Source: Acidobacteriota bacterium
GTDB taxonomy: Bacteria > Acidobacteriota > Terriglobia > Terriglobales > Acidobacteriaceae
Assembly: GCA_021810625.1 (NCBI GenBank)
Contig: JAJZIJ010000017.1
Span: 1 to 56,783, forward strand
Length of the DNA stretch: 56,783 nucleotides
Reading direction: 5' to 3'
The position numbers were made by a program, and so were the translations under genes. Under the pieces are notes generated by a model. It saw nothing but the letters and a program-made list of their open reading frames with translations. It did no database searches and was not told where the DNA came from. Position 1 is the stretch's first letter. Each line of letters opens with the position of its first letter. This document shows positions 23,425 to 31,432 of this stretch, piece by piece.

Positions 23425-25686
23425 TTATTGTGGTTGTGGCTGCGCGGCCTGTGCGGGCGAAGCGGCTGGCGCGGACGAAGCTTGCGGCAGACTTTCGCTG
23501 GGAAAATTCTCCTGCGGTTGCCCGGTGATGGCGGCCCGCATGAACTGCATCCAGATGGGCAGCGCAGCGCGCGCGCCTGTTTCCTTATTGCCCAGGCTTT
23601 GGCGATTGTCATATCCCACCCACACGCCGCAGGTGTAGGACGGAGAAAATCCAAGAAACCACGCATCGGTAAAGTCATTTGTGGTTCCGGTTTTCCCTCC
23701 CAGCGGATGATGGAGTTGGCTGGCTGCCGCTGCGGTGCCTCCGGGCTGCGTGACGGCTTCCAGCATTTGCATCATCTCTCGCGCGGATTTCTGGTCAGTG
23801 GACAGATGTACCTCTGTGGCCGCTCGATATAGTGTCTCGCCGTCAGCATTGGTGACGCGACGAATAAAGTACGGTGTCAGGCGGATGCCGTCGTTGGGAA
23901 AGCTGCTGTAGGCGGCCACCTGCTCGTACAAGCTGACTCCGGCAGAACCAAGCGCAAGGGGCAGATAGGGAGGAAGACTGGATGTCACGCCGAAGCGGCG
24001 CGCCGTTGCAATAACTTTCTCTATTCCCAATTGATTGGCCAGCTTCAGCGCCGGGACGTTGCGCGAGTCGGCAAAGGCGCGCAGCAGCGAGATGTTTCCC
24101 AGATAGCGATTGTCGTAGTCATGGGGAACATACGGGCCGGACGGGGTGGAAAATGTGATCGGCGCATCCAGAATCTTGCTCTCCGGCATCTCTCCAGCTT
24201 CCATTGCCGCCGTGTAGACGTAGGCTTTGAATGAGGAACCAGTCTGCCGTTCTGCCTGCGTGGCGCGGTCGTATTGCGACAGATTGAAGTCGCGTCCGCC
24301 CACCATCGCCAGCACTTCTCCGCTGGCGTTATCCACGGCCAGCAGCGCGGCTTGCGCTCCGGAGTCCTGTTCCAGCGTGGCGTGCAGCAGCGTTCCGTTG
24401 GCATCGGTCGGCTGCGTAATTTTGACGTAAACAATATCGCCAACGTGGAGAAAATTCGTTGCTGTCGCGTGTTTCGTCCAGGCCCAGCCGTCGGAATCGA
24501 TCAGTACGTTTCGCTGGCCCACGCGAACCGTCACTTCGTAAGGCAGCACCTCCGTCACCAGGCCGTGGATGTAGGTTCCCGGCGCTAATGGAAGGCTCCA
24601 GTCGGGATGGCGAAAGGCATTCAGGGAACTGCCTCCGGCAATTACGTTCAGCAATTGTCCCTTCCATCCCTGCCGACGCTCGTATGCGGCCAGTCCGTCC
24701 AGCGTGGATTGGTTGGCCACCTGTTGCAGGCCCAGATCGAGCGTGGTGTAGACGCGCAAGCCTCCTCGGTGAACCATCTCCGCGCCAAAGCGCTTGTCGA
24801 GTTCCCTGCGAACCTCTTCTACAAACCATGGTGCCACGGTGTTCGGTGGTGGCTCAATGCGCAGGCCCAGCGGAGCGGCCTTGGCCGCCTCCGCCTGTTG
24901 CTGTGTGAGGATGCCGTCCTCCAGCATGGCGTTCAGAACGCGATTTCTGCGATGCAAGGCCCGTTCTGGATAGGTGATGGGCGAATAACGGGAAGGCCCG
25001 CGCGGCAACGCGGCCAGCAACGCGGCCTCTGGCAGCGTCAGGTCGCGCGCCCGTTTGCTGAAGTAGTATTCCGAGCCGGCTTCAAACCCATAGACACCCT
25101 GACCCAGATAAATCTGGTTGGCGTAGAGCGTAAAAATTTGTTCCTTGGTAAAGTTTCGCTCGATCTGGATGGAGAGAAAAACCTCCTGCAATTTACGGCG
25201 AAAGGTGCGATCCGGAGAGAGAAAAAGATTGCGCGCCAGTTGCATAGTCAGGGTCGAAGCTCCCTGGGCGCGGCTGTCCCGCGTCAGGTCGCGATAGGCT
25301 GCTCCGGCCACGCGAAAGAGGTTCACCCCCCAGTGGCGCTCAAAATTCTTGTCTTCGATGGAGAGCACGGCATAGCGCAGAATCGGTGGAATATCGTCAT
25401 AACCAACCACCACGCGCCGCTCCAGCGCAAAGGAACCGATGATCGCGCCGTGGATGTCGTAGAGTTCTGTGATGGCGCTGGGGCGGTAGCGCTCCAGGTC
25501 GTCGATCTGCGGCAGATCAACGGAATAGATCAACACGAGTCCGCCGAGTGCTCCAAACAGGGCAGCCAGAAGCGCCAGAACCAAAAATACGGCGCGTCCT
25601 GCCAATTTTCTTCGTCGGGGAACGAAGGGGCGGAATCCATGTCGGTCGTTTTGAAATTTGCCTTGCGATGGAGTGGGATATTTCAA
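23425..25686 (-). CDS. Class A penicillin-binding protein (PBP1A-type)
   Basis: A bifunctional peptidoglycan synthase of 753 residues. After a basic cytoplasmic tail and one membrane anchor (about 31-53) comes the GT51 glycosyltransferase domain, with catalytic E111 in LSIEDKNFERHWG and GASTLTMQLARN at 142-153. An OB-like insert lies at about 370-440. The transpeptidase domain has SxxK at 484-487 (TGSSFK), SRN at 541-543 and KTGTT. The C-terminus is a low-complexity Ala/Pro/Gln tail. All catalytic motifs are intact, so it should polymerise and cross-link glycan strands at the periplasmic face of the inner membrane. Confidence 0.95.
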   Translation of the reverse strand: MKYPTPSQGKFQNDRHGFRPFVPRRRKLAGRAVFLVLALLAALFGALGGLVLIYSVDLPQIDDLERYRPSAITELYDIHGAIIGSFALERRVVVGYDDIPPILRYAVLSIEDKNFERHWGVNLFRVAGAAYRDLTRDSRAQGASTLTMQLARNLFLSPDRTFRRKLQEVFLSIQIERNFTKEQIFTLYANQIYLGQGVYGFEAGSEYYFSKRARDLTLPEAALLAALPRGPSRYSPITYPERALHRRNRVLNAMLEDGILTQQQAEAAKAAPLGLRIEPPPNTVAPWFVEEVRRELDKRFGAEMVHRGGLRVYTTLDLGLQQVANQSTLDGLAAYERRQGWKGQLLNVIAGGSSLNAFRHPDWSLPLAPGTYIHGLVTEVLPYEVTVRVGQRNVLIDSDGWAWTKHATATNFLHVGDIVYVKITQPTDANGTLLHATLEQDSGAQAALLAVDNASGEVLAMVGGRDFNLSQYDRATQAERQTGSSFKAYVYTAAMEAGEMPESKILDAPITFSTPSGPYVPHDYDNRYLGNISLLRAFADSRNVPALKLANQLGIEKVIATARRFGVTSSLPPYLPLALGSAGVSLYEQVAAYSSFPNDGIRLTPYFIRRVTNADGETLYRAATEVHLSTDQKSAREMMQMLEAVTQPGGTAAAASQLHHPLGGKTGTTNDFTDAWFLGFSPSYTCGVWVGYDNRQSLGNKETGARAALPIWMQFMRAAITGQPQENFPSESLPQASSAPAASPAQAAQPQPQ

Positions 25687-25768
25687 TGGACGACCCTGCT
25701 GGTTTCCGCGTGCTGCAACTCCGGGGAGCGATCTTGTTGCGATTGCATCTGGCTCGCGCTCGCAGCGG

Positions 25769-26995
25769 TTAGAGTGTCTTCTGGCGCAGCAACGTCAACG
25801 CCTTGTCCAACTGCTCGTCGGAGATGGCTGGCGCAGGCGCATTCGCGCTTCCTGTTGGCGCGCCAGTTCCAGAAGCGGATGCCGCAGCGGGTGTCGTGTT
25901 GCTGGCTGCCACCTCCACATTGGGAGTGACGCCCTTTTCCTGAATTATGATGCCCGATGGACTCTGGTACTTGGCTACCGAGAGAAACAGCATGTCGCCA
26001 TTCGGCAGAGGAATTTGCTTTTGTACCACCCCGGAACCGAAGGTGGGATTGCCCACAACATCCGCCCGCTTGTTGTCGAGCAATGCGGCGGCAACGATCT
26101 CCGCCGGGCCGGAGGTTCCCCGATTCACCAGCACGGCGAGCGGGGCAGCGGTCATAAATTTCTTCGGATCGGCGGTGAAGGTCTGCTTGGGTACGGTCTG
26201 GCCTTCCAGGATGGACAGGGTTCCGGTTCGCAGAAAGGCATTGGCCAGCCGTAGCGCGGAATCCACATCTCCATCAGCAACGTCCCGCAAATCCAGCAGG
26301 ACTTTCTGGTTGCCATTCTTCTGCATGGCGTGCAGTCGTTCGATCATCAGATGCACGCGATCCTTGGATAATTTGTAGGGCCGCAGATACAGAATGCTGT
26401 TGTTTTCAAACTGCTCAATGCCGACGGCGGGGTACGGCAGTGTCTCGCGGGTCAGCGTTAGCATGTCGGGCGCGGCGGTAGCTGGCCGAATCACCGTAAA
26501 GGTGACTTGCGATCCGGGCTGCCCCTGCAACAGAAGACGAAGAATTGCTGGCGACATTACCCGCGTGCTTTTTCCGCCGACGGATTCAATCACGTCGCCG
26601 TCTTTGATGTTGGCTTTTGCGGCGGCGCTTCCCGGCTCCACGGTGACGATGGTGGCGTAGCCGAAGCGCTTGGAGACATCGACACCAATCTGGGCCGTCC
26701 CGACATGTTGCAGCGCCTGGTACTCTTCATAATCTTTGGCGGTCAGGTAGCTGGAGTCAGGGTCCAATCCCTCCAGCAGGCCGCGCAACGCGCCTACAGA
26801 GACGCGATGAATGTTCGGCGTGACCACATAGTCATTTTGGATGTGCTGCAACACTTCGCTGTAGACCTCGATCTGCCGATAGGCATTGTCATCGCCAGCG
26901 GCGCGAACGCCACCGGGCATGAACCCGCCGAGGAACACGAAGACGACCAACACGACAGAGATGGCGAGGATGGAGAGCTTAAAAGCCTTGGGCAT
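25769..26995 (-). CDS. PDZ/S41 (CtpA-like) protein lacking the usual Ser-Lys dyad
   Basis: This 408-residue exported protein has an N-terminal membrane/signal segment (about 8-26), a PDZ domain at about 90-185, and an S41 tail-specific-protease core. The nucleophile motif normally reads G-S-A-S-A-S-E but here is GTSGPAE (293-299), placing Gly296 at the catalytic Ser position. The general-base Lys, 25 residues on in TFGKG, is Ser321 (TFGSG). Both catalytic residues are therefore altered, although Ser295 lies one position away. It may be a pseudoprotease, scaffold, or non-canonical enzyme. The C-terminus has an Ala/Thr/Pro-rich linker and a short helix. It is transcribed on the same strand as the PBP gene, 82 bp upstream of it. 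Confidence 0.82.
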   Translation of the reverse strand: MPKAFKLSILAISVVLVVFVFLGGFMPGGVRAAGDDNAYRQIEVYSEVLQHIQNDYVVTPNIHRVSVGALRGLLEGLDPDSSYLTAKDYEEYQALQHVGTAQIGVDVSKRFGYATIVTVEPGSAAAKANIKDGDVIESVGGKSTRVMSPAILRLLLQGQPGSQVTFTVIRPATAAPDMLTLTRETLPYPAVGIEQFENNSILYLRPYKLSKDRVHLMIERLHAMQKNGNQKVLLDLRDVADGDVDSALRLANAFLRTGTLSILEGQTVPKQTFTADPKKFMTAAPLAVLVNRGTSGPAEIVAAALLDNKRADVVGNPTFGSGVVQKQIPLPNGDMLFLSVAKYQSPSGIIIQEKGVTPNVEVAASNTTPAAASASGTGAPTGSANAPAPAISDEQLDKALTLLRQKTL

Positions 26996-27068
26996 ACGCG
27001 CAATGCGGCCCTTCAGAACCGCTGCCAGTAGTGTACATCGGTTGCGGCGTGGCGTTGTGGAGATTCTT

Positions 27069-27336
27069 AGGGCGTGTTCACGCTACCCGGACGGCAGCGA
27101 CGGGAGGGGATTTTTTCGAGTTCAAGGAGCGAGGAGTGACGCATACTGGACGTAAGCAAGCGACGAGCGACGAAGAAATCGAGAAAATCCACCCCGTCCC
27201 TTCGGGTTGCGGAGAAAATTGGGCCAGACTTTGTTCTCGTCCTCGAACTTGGAACCACCAAGCCCATCGGACTCCGCCTCGTCTGACCCAATTTTCTCTT
27301 GCAACGCTGCCTGCCCGCGTAGCGTGAACACGCCCT
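27069..27336. repeat. MITE-like element with 18-bp perfect terminal inverted repeats
   Basis: Sequence AGGGCGTGTTCACGCTAC at 27069-27086 is exactly inverted at 27319-27336, and imperfect pairing continues inward (CGGCAGCG against CGCTGCCTGCC). Internal inverted repeats are present (GAGAAAATTGGGCCAGAC near 27213 and GTCTGACCCAATTTTCTC near 27284). No credible protein is encoded in the 268 bp. It sits between the S41-type gene and tRNA-Met. It could be a non-autonomous transposable element or a large structured repeat. Confidence 0.65.
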
Positions 27337-27351
27337 GGCAACGCATGGGTT

Positions 27352-27428
27352 TGGTGGCGGCGAGTGGGATCGAACCACCGACCTACGGGTTATGAGTCCG
27401 TCGCTCTAACCATCTGAGCTACGCCGCC
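27352..27428 (-). tRNA. tRNA-Met (anticodon CAT, elongator type)
   Basis: Read on the minus strand, the acceptor stem is GGCGGCG/CGCCGCC with encoded ACCA. The D arm is AGCTCAGATGGTTAGAGC, the anticodon loop CTCATAA (CAT), and the T arm GGTTCGATCC. A first base pair G1-C72 and overall likeness to E. coli elongator metT argue against initiator tRNA, which has an unpaired first base. An Ile2 (lysidine-modified CAT) identity is less likely but not excluded. Confidence 0.92.
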
Positions 27429-27744
27429 GGAAAGCCTTCTACAAAGAGTACAGGAGGGCGAGGGAAGAATGTCCCCGTCGCGGAGACCGGAGGCTATTCG
27501 GACGATGACGGGACGCGGACGCGCTCCCAGTCGTCGTTCTGTCTCAATGATACGGAGTGTCAAAATGCAGTGTCAAATCCTGGCCGCAAAGATCAGACTT
27601 TGCCTGCGAAAAACAGGTGCGCCCATCCATGCCGCCCATCCATGCGCCGTGTACGGTGCTGCGCGCGGGGGAGCAGGACGCGCATTTTCTGTCGCGCTGC
27701 TGATGTATTCCAATCCCGCAGGATGGTACTCTGGGGCCAGACGT
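27429..27744. other. Gap without recognised gene
   Basis: The 316 bp between tRNA-Met and the DUF6599-like gene keep the downstream frame open to 27469. The translation there is rich in Arg, Ser and Ala, lacks a domain pattern, and would bury the clear signal peptide, so I treat it as untranslated. No terminator, promoter or RNA motif is convincing. Confidence 0.4.
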
Positions 27745-28914
27745 ATGTCATCGCCCCTCCATTTTTCCAGTTCCAGATTTCGCGCGCTTCCGGGCATTGC
27801 GCGTCTGCTGGCCTGCGTGCTGCTTGCAACGGCTTCTGCGGGCGCGCGTTCCAAAGCGGAAGCAGCGCCCACTCCGCCGCCGCTGTTGCCGGTGACGTTT
27901 TCCGCGTGGCAGCAGGTGGGAACTCCGCAACGCAGCGACAGCCCTGCCGCTGCCGATGCAGGGAATGCTGCTGTCTTGCAGGAGTGTGGCTTCCAGCGTT
28001 TTGCTGCGGCCAACTACGCGCGCGATGATGGCAAGCTGGCGCTACGAGCGATGCAGTTTGAAGATGCCAGCGGAGCCTTCAGCGCGTTCACCTTCTATCG
28101 GCATCCGAACATGCTGCCGGAGAGCATCGGCGCGGGAGCAGCCTACGACGGCGCGCACATTCTTTTCTGGAGCGGAAATTTGCTGGTCGATGCGACCTTC
28201 AATCATCTGACGGCCATGTCCGCCTCCGAGCTGCGCGATCTGGCGCAGCAGTTGCCGCGGCCTGTGGGCAGCGCCGCCATTCTTCCCAGTCTCGATGGCT
28301 ATCTGCCCGCGCAGCACTTGCAGCGAAGATCGTTGCGCTATGCGCTTGGGCCGCAGACCTACGCGCTTGGTGGAGGCGCGCTGCCCCCAGCGCTGGTGGA
28401 TTTTGCGCGTGGCGCCGAAGTGGTGACGGCGCAGTATGAAGCCGCCGACGGTTCGGGCCTGCTAACCTTGGTGGGGTATCCAACGCCGCAGATTGCGATG
28501 GATCGCGAGCGCGCCATGCAGTCATATCTGAAGGCAGGGAATACCGCGCAAAGCAACTGGTCGCAAGCGCTGGTCAGCAGCAATGCTGCCGCGCTGCAAG
28601 TGCGACGCTCCGGGCCGCTGGTCGCCGTCACCGCTGGAGATTTTTCCGCTGCCGAAGCGCAGAATGTTCTCGACCACCTGCACTATGAAGCGGATGTGAC
28701 CTGGAACGATCCCAAGGGGTACATCAGCGATGCCTCCAAACTGGGGCGGCTGATTGTCGGCATCTTCACTCTCGTGGGCATTCTGGCAGGCACAGCGGTG
28801 CTCATTGGATTTTTCTTCGGTGGCGGACGCGCGCTACTGCGACGGCTGCGCGGAAAACCGGCTTCTGCACTCGACGAAACGATGGAAATTATTACGCTGA
28901 ATTTAAGAAATTGA
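27745..28914 (+). CDS. DUF6599-like exported membrane-anchored protein
   Basis: From ATG 27745 the product has 389 residues with a signal peptide (RLLACVLLATASAGARS, cleavage near residue 37). A conserved-looking extracytoplasmic region follows (LQECGFQRFAAANYARD, AFSAFTFYRHPNMLPE, FWSGNLLVDAT, LVGYPTPQIAMDRER). It ends in a C-terminal membrane helix (IVGIFTLVGILAGTAVLIGFF) and a short cytoplasmic tail. I associate this pattern with DUF6599, a family I recall mainly from Acidobacteriota; function unknown. The longer upstream frame is rejected because it would hide the signal peptide. Confidence 0.65.
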   Translation: MSSPLHFSSSRFRALPGIARLLACVLLATASAGARSKAEAAPTPPPLLPVTFSAWQQVGTPQRSDSPAAADAGNAAVLQECGFQRFAAANYARDDGKLALRAMQFEDASGAFSAFTFYRHPNMLPESIGAGAAYDGAHILFWSGNLLVDATFNHLTAMSASELRDLAQQLPRPVGSAAILPSLDGYLPAQHLQRRSLRYALGPQTYALGGGALPPALVDFARGAEVVTAQYEAADGSGLLTLVGYPTPQIAMDRERAMQSYLKAGNTAQSNWSQALVSSNAAALQVRRSGPLVAVTAGDFSAAEAQNVLDHLHYEADVTWNDPKGYISDASKLGRLIVGIFTLVGILAGTAVLIGFFFGGGRALLRRLRGKPASALDETMEIITLNLRN

Positions 28915-29040
28915 CGAGAGACAGCAGACAATTTTGAATGTGGAACGCGGGGCGCTTCGGTAGAAACTGAACCATTTCTAGTGCAAATCCACTCTAACTC
29001 TCTAAGAAAAGAGGCAATTGGGAGACAAAGAACTCAAAAT

Positions 29041-29086
29041 GGCGAATGCCTGGCGAATCTGCAAAATGGCATTTCGCCTTTTGTTT
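29041..29086 (+). terminator. Rho-independent terminator after the DUF6599-like gene
   Basis: GGCGAATGCC at 29041-29050 pairs with GGCATTTCGCC at 29068-29078 with a one-base bulge, followed by TTTTGTTT. It lies about 125 bases after the stop at 28914. Confidence 0.55.
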
Positions 29087-29136
29087 ACAATTTATCCTGT
29101 TGATTCATAACGACTTATTTTGATTCTTAAATTGAC

Positions 29137-29165
29137 TTGACACCCTCGAACGCGGCCCATAAGAT
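29137..29165 (+). promoter_or_regulatory. Strong sigma70-type promoter
   Basis: A perfect -35 box TTGACA at 29137-29142 is followed after exactly 17 bp by TAAGAT at 29160-29165. Transcription would start near 29172, about 130 bases before the SdpI-family gene. Confidence 0.65.
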
Positions 29166-29171
29166 TTCGCC

Positions 29172-29254
29172 AGAAAGTTCTGATGGCTTTGCCTCCGTTG
29201 GAACTATTCTCCCTAAAGAGGAGGCCGCCCTGTTGCCGGGTGGCCTTTTCGTTT
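29172..29254 (+). ncRNA. Candidate small RNA or attenuator leader
   Basis: Between the strong promoter (29137-29165) and the SdpI-family gene lies an untranslated stretch of about 80 bases. It ends in a GC-rich hairpin (GGCCGCCC at 29223-29230, loop TGTTGCC, GGGTGGCC at 29238-29245) and then TTTTCGTTT. Promoter plus intrinsic terminator define either a free small RNA or a leader whose terminator is conditionally bypassed. No known riboswitch consensus was recognised. Confidence 0.45.
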
Positions 29255-29301
29255 GTGCCGCAACACTTCGTTTGCGCCGCAATGCTTTTGATAGGTGAGA
29301 T

Positions 29302-29637
29302 ATGTTCGTACTTCTTTGCATCCCGATCATCACCACGCTCTACGCCTTGCCGCTTGTATTTGGGTGGGTGGCTCCGAATCGCTTCTATGGTTTTCGCCAT
29401 CCCCGGACGCGCGCGAATCCAGGTCTCTGGCGTCGGGCCAACCGGATCGCCGGAATTCATCTGATTGCGGCAATGGCGCTCTGCGTGGGCATTGAGTTTG
29501 CCGTGCCGAGCCTGCATCGCGGAACAGGGGCGCATGTGGCCGCTCCCCTAGTGCAGATCAGCGGCCTGATTATTGCGAATGCGCTGACGCTGCTGCGCGT
29601 GCTCCGCATGAGTTCCATGCGTGGCCAGCGGCGCTGA
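29302..29637 (+). CDS. SdpI-family small membrane protein
   Basis: This 111-residue protein has three hydrophobic segments and the SdpI-family core YGFRHPRTRANPGLWRRANR, comparable to the G-R-T-P-x-T-x-x-x-x-x-W-x-x-x-x-x-x-G pattern of the SdpI C-terminal module. Bacillus SdpI gives immunity to the toxin SDP; most relatives are uncharacterised membrane proteins. A weak AGGTGAG precedes the start. It lies downstream of a promoter and a terminator-like hairpin, so its expression may be controlled by read-through. Confidence 0.7.
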   Translation: MFVLLCIPIITTLYALPLVFGWVAPNRFYGFRHPRTRANPGLWRRANRIAGIHLIAAMALCVGIEFAVPSLHRGTGAHVAAPLVQISGLIIANALTLLRVLRMSSMRGQRR

Positions 29638-29640
29638 GCA

Positions 29641-30792
29641 TTACGGGGTTCCCGGCGCGCTGTCCCGCCGGGCAGGATCGTGAAACTGCGCCGCCAAAGA
29701 CTCCGAAGGATTTTTTCCGAAAGGATTTTCGTTTGTAACGGTCAGTTCTCCCAGGCGTTGCAGCGGCAGGCTCTGCGGATAGGTCTTCCGAATGAAGTCA
29801 ATCATTTTTTCCCGAACATAGCAGCGCAAATTCCACAGATCCAAGGAGTCGCGCGCACTCATCAGGCAGCGTAGCTGCATACAGCGCTCGTTTAACTCCG
29901 TTACCTGGAGACTGCATACCTTTTTGGTGGTATCCCAGAAGGGCGTGCTTTCAAGCACTCTTTGCAGTTCCTCGCGCAGCGGCTCAACGGGGACGGTGTA
30001 GTCCACATAAACAAAGCAGGTTCCCATGAGCGCCGTGCCTTTTCTTGACCAGTTCTGGAATGGCTGATCAATGAAATAGCTCAGAGGCACGATCAGGCGA
30101 CGCCAATCCCAGATGCGAACCACCACGTAGGTCGTGGTGATGTCCTCAATCCATCCCCATTCGTTATCTACAATCACCACGTCTTCGATGCGGATGGATT
30201 CGCTGATCGCGATCTGCAATCCGGCCAGAACATTGGAGACGCTGGATTTTGCCGTCGCCGCCAGCGCCAGACTGACGATGCCGGCAGAGGCCAACAGCCC
30301 AGCCCCATATTTGGCCAGCTTATTATCGAAGCTGTACAGCATCATGCCGAGGGCGGCGATCACAATCAGGATAATGGCCAGCCGACGGATGACCTTCATC
30401 TGCGTATGGATGTGCCGCGCACGGGCATTGTCTGCCTGGGTGATGTCATAACGGCGCATCAACATATCTTCAAGGGCGTAGATGCTGGCAATGGCGATCC
30501 AGGCCAATTCCCCGATAAAAATCAACTGCACTGCATGGCGCAGCAAAATGTGGGAATGCTTTGTAATGGGAAGGTATGCGGATGCCAGCATGGCCCCGGA
30601 GGTAAGAAATAACCAGAAAGCCGGCTTGCGAAAACGCCGGACGATGTGTTGTGTATTCGGCGTATCCACTGCGTTCCCACGCAGGATATAGCGAAAGACA
30701 AGCGCGTGTACGGCGTAGCCAGCCAGGATCGCTCCGCTAATGAGGATCGCGCCGACAAGCAAGGGGTGCTGGTGCAAATTGAAATTATGCAT
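29641..30792 (-). CDS. MscS-family mechanosensitive channel protein
   Basis: Start at ATG 30792 gives 383 residues (MHNFNLHQHPLL...); an upstream frame extension is unlikely coding. Four membrane segments precede the MscS pore helix region (KYGAGLLASAGIVSLALAAT followed by KSSVSNVLAGLQIAISESIR). The beta domain follows, with IEDVVIVDNEWGWIEDITTTYVVVR in pieces and FIDQPFQNWSR, then a C-terminal cytoplasmic alpha/beta region. Such channels open under membrane tension on hypo-osmotic shock. The tail after 365 is polar. It stands 3 bp from the convergent SdpI-family gene. Confidence 0.9.
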   Translation of the reverse strand: MHNFNLHQHPLLVGAILISGAILAGYAVHALVFRYILRGNAVDTPNTQHIVRRFRKPAFWLFLTSGAMLASAYLPITKHSHILLRHAVQLIFIGELAWIAIASIYALEDMLMRRYDITQADNARARHIHTQMKVIRRLAIILIVIAALGMMLYSFDNKLAKYGAGLLASAGIVSLALAATAKSSVSNVLAGLQIAISESIRIEDVVIVDNEWGWIEDITTTYVVVRIWDWRRLIVPLSYFIDQPFQNWSRKGTALMGTCFVYVDYTVPVEPLREELQRVLESTPFWDTTKKVCSLQVTELNERCMQLRCLMSARDSLDLWNLRCYVREKMIDFIRKTYPQSLPLQRLGELTVTNENPFGKNPSESLAAQFHDPARRDSAPGTP

Positions 30793-30878
30793 GGTCAAGG
30801 AAATCTTCTCCACCCTCCAAATAGATGCAACTTCCCTCACGGAATTTGCCTGGAGAGAAATTTTTCGGTGCAGCGCAA

Positions 30879-31349
30879 TTACGAAGATGCGCGTCGATAC
30901 TCCCCGCTTTTGCCGCCGGACTTATGCTCCAGCGCAATTTCGCGGATCAGGATGCCCTTGTCGAGCGCCTTGCACATATCGTAGAGGGTGAGCGCTGCAA
31001 TCGAAACCGCCGTCATGGCTTCCATCTCCACGCCAGTGTTGGCCGTGGTGGCTGCTGTGGCGTGGATGCGCACGCCATCGGGACGCATCTCCATCGCTAC
31101 ATCAATAAAGCTGAGCGGCAGCGGATGACACATCGGGATCAGATCGCTGGCGCGCTTGGCCGCCTGAATTCCAGCGATGCGAGCCACCTCCAGCGGATTG
31201 CCCTTCGAGTTATGGGGTAGCGCGTTCAGCACGGCAGGCGAGAGCGCGACAAAGGCTGTTGCTGTTGCCTCGCGCCGCGTCGCCACCTTGTCGCTGACAT
31301 CGACCATGCGCGCGCGACCCTCAGAATCGTAATGCGAGAGCGGAGCCAT
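30879..31349 (-). CDS. moaC: Cyclic pyranopterin monophosphate synthase accessory protein MoaC
   Basis: A 156-residue protein of normal MoaC length, with [14 protein letters not shown] near the N-terminus, [15 protein letters not shown] at about 68-82, and [21 protein letters not shown] followed by KALDKG, the conserved hexamer and active-site segments. It converts the MoaA product to cyclic pyranopterin monophosphate in molybdenum cofactor synthesis. No moaA or other mo gene is within the window. Confidence 0.95.
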   Translation of the reverse strand: MAPLSHYDSEGRARMVDVSDKVATRREATATAFVALSPAVLNALPHNSKGNPLEVARIAGIQAAKRASDLIPMCHPLPLSFIDVAMEMRPDGVRIHATAATTANTGVEMEAMTAVSIAALTLYDMCKALDKGILIREIALEHKSGGKSGEYRRASS

Positions 31350-31432
31350 GTTCCCAGCCTAGCAGCCAGAGATGCAAATGCGGAAATGGTTGCGTCGGCG
31401 AAAAAGGCATCGGGGCGTGTGGGCGGGGGAAA

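Noticed and set aside
27469-27744. N-terminal extension of the DUF6599-like protein
   Set aside because: The extension is Arg/Ser-rich, starts at the end of the tRNA-Met region, and would place a clear signal peptide 100 residues inside the protein.
29183-29464. 93-codon ORF overlapping the SdpI-family leader
   Set aside because: It reads through the terminator hairpin and into another frame of the SdpI-family gene, and has no ribosome-binding site.
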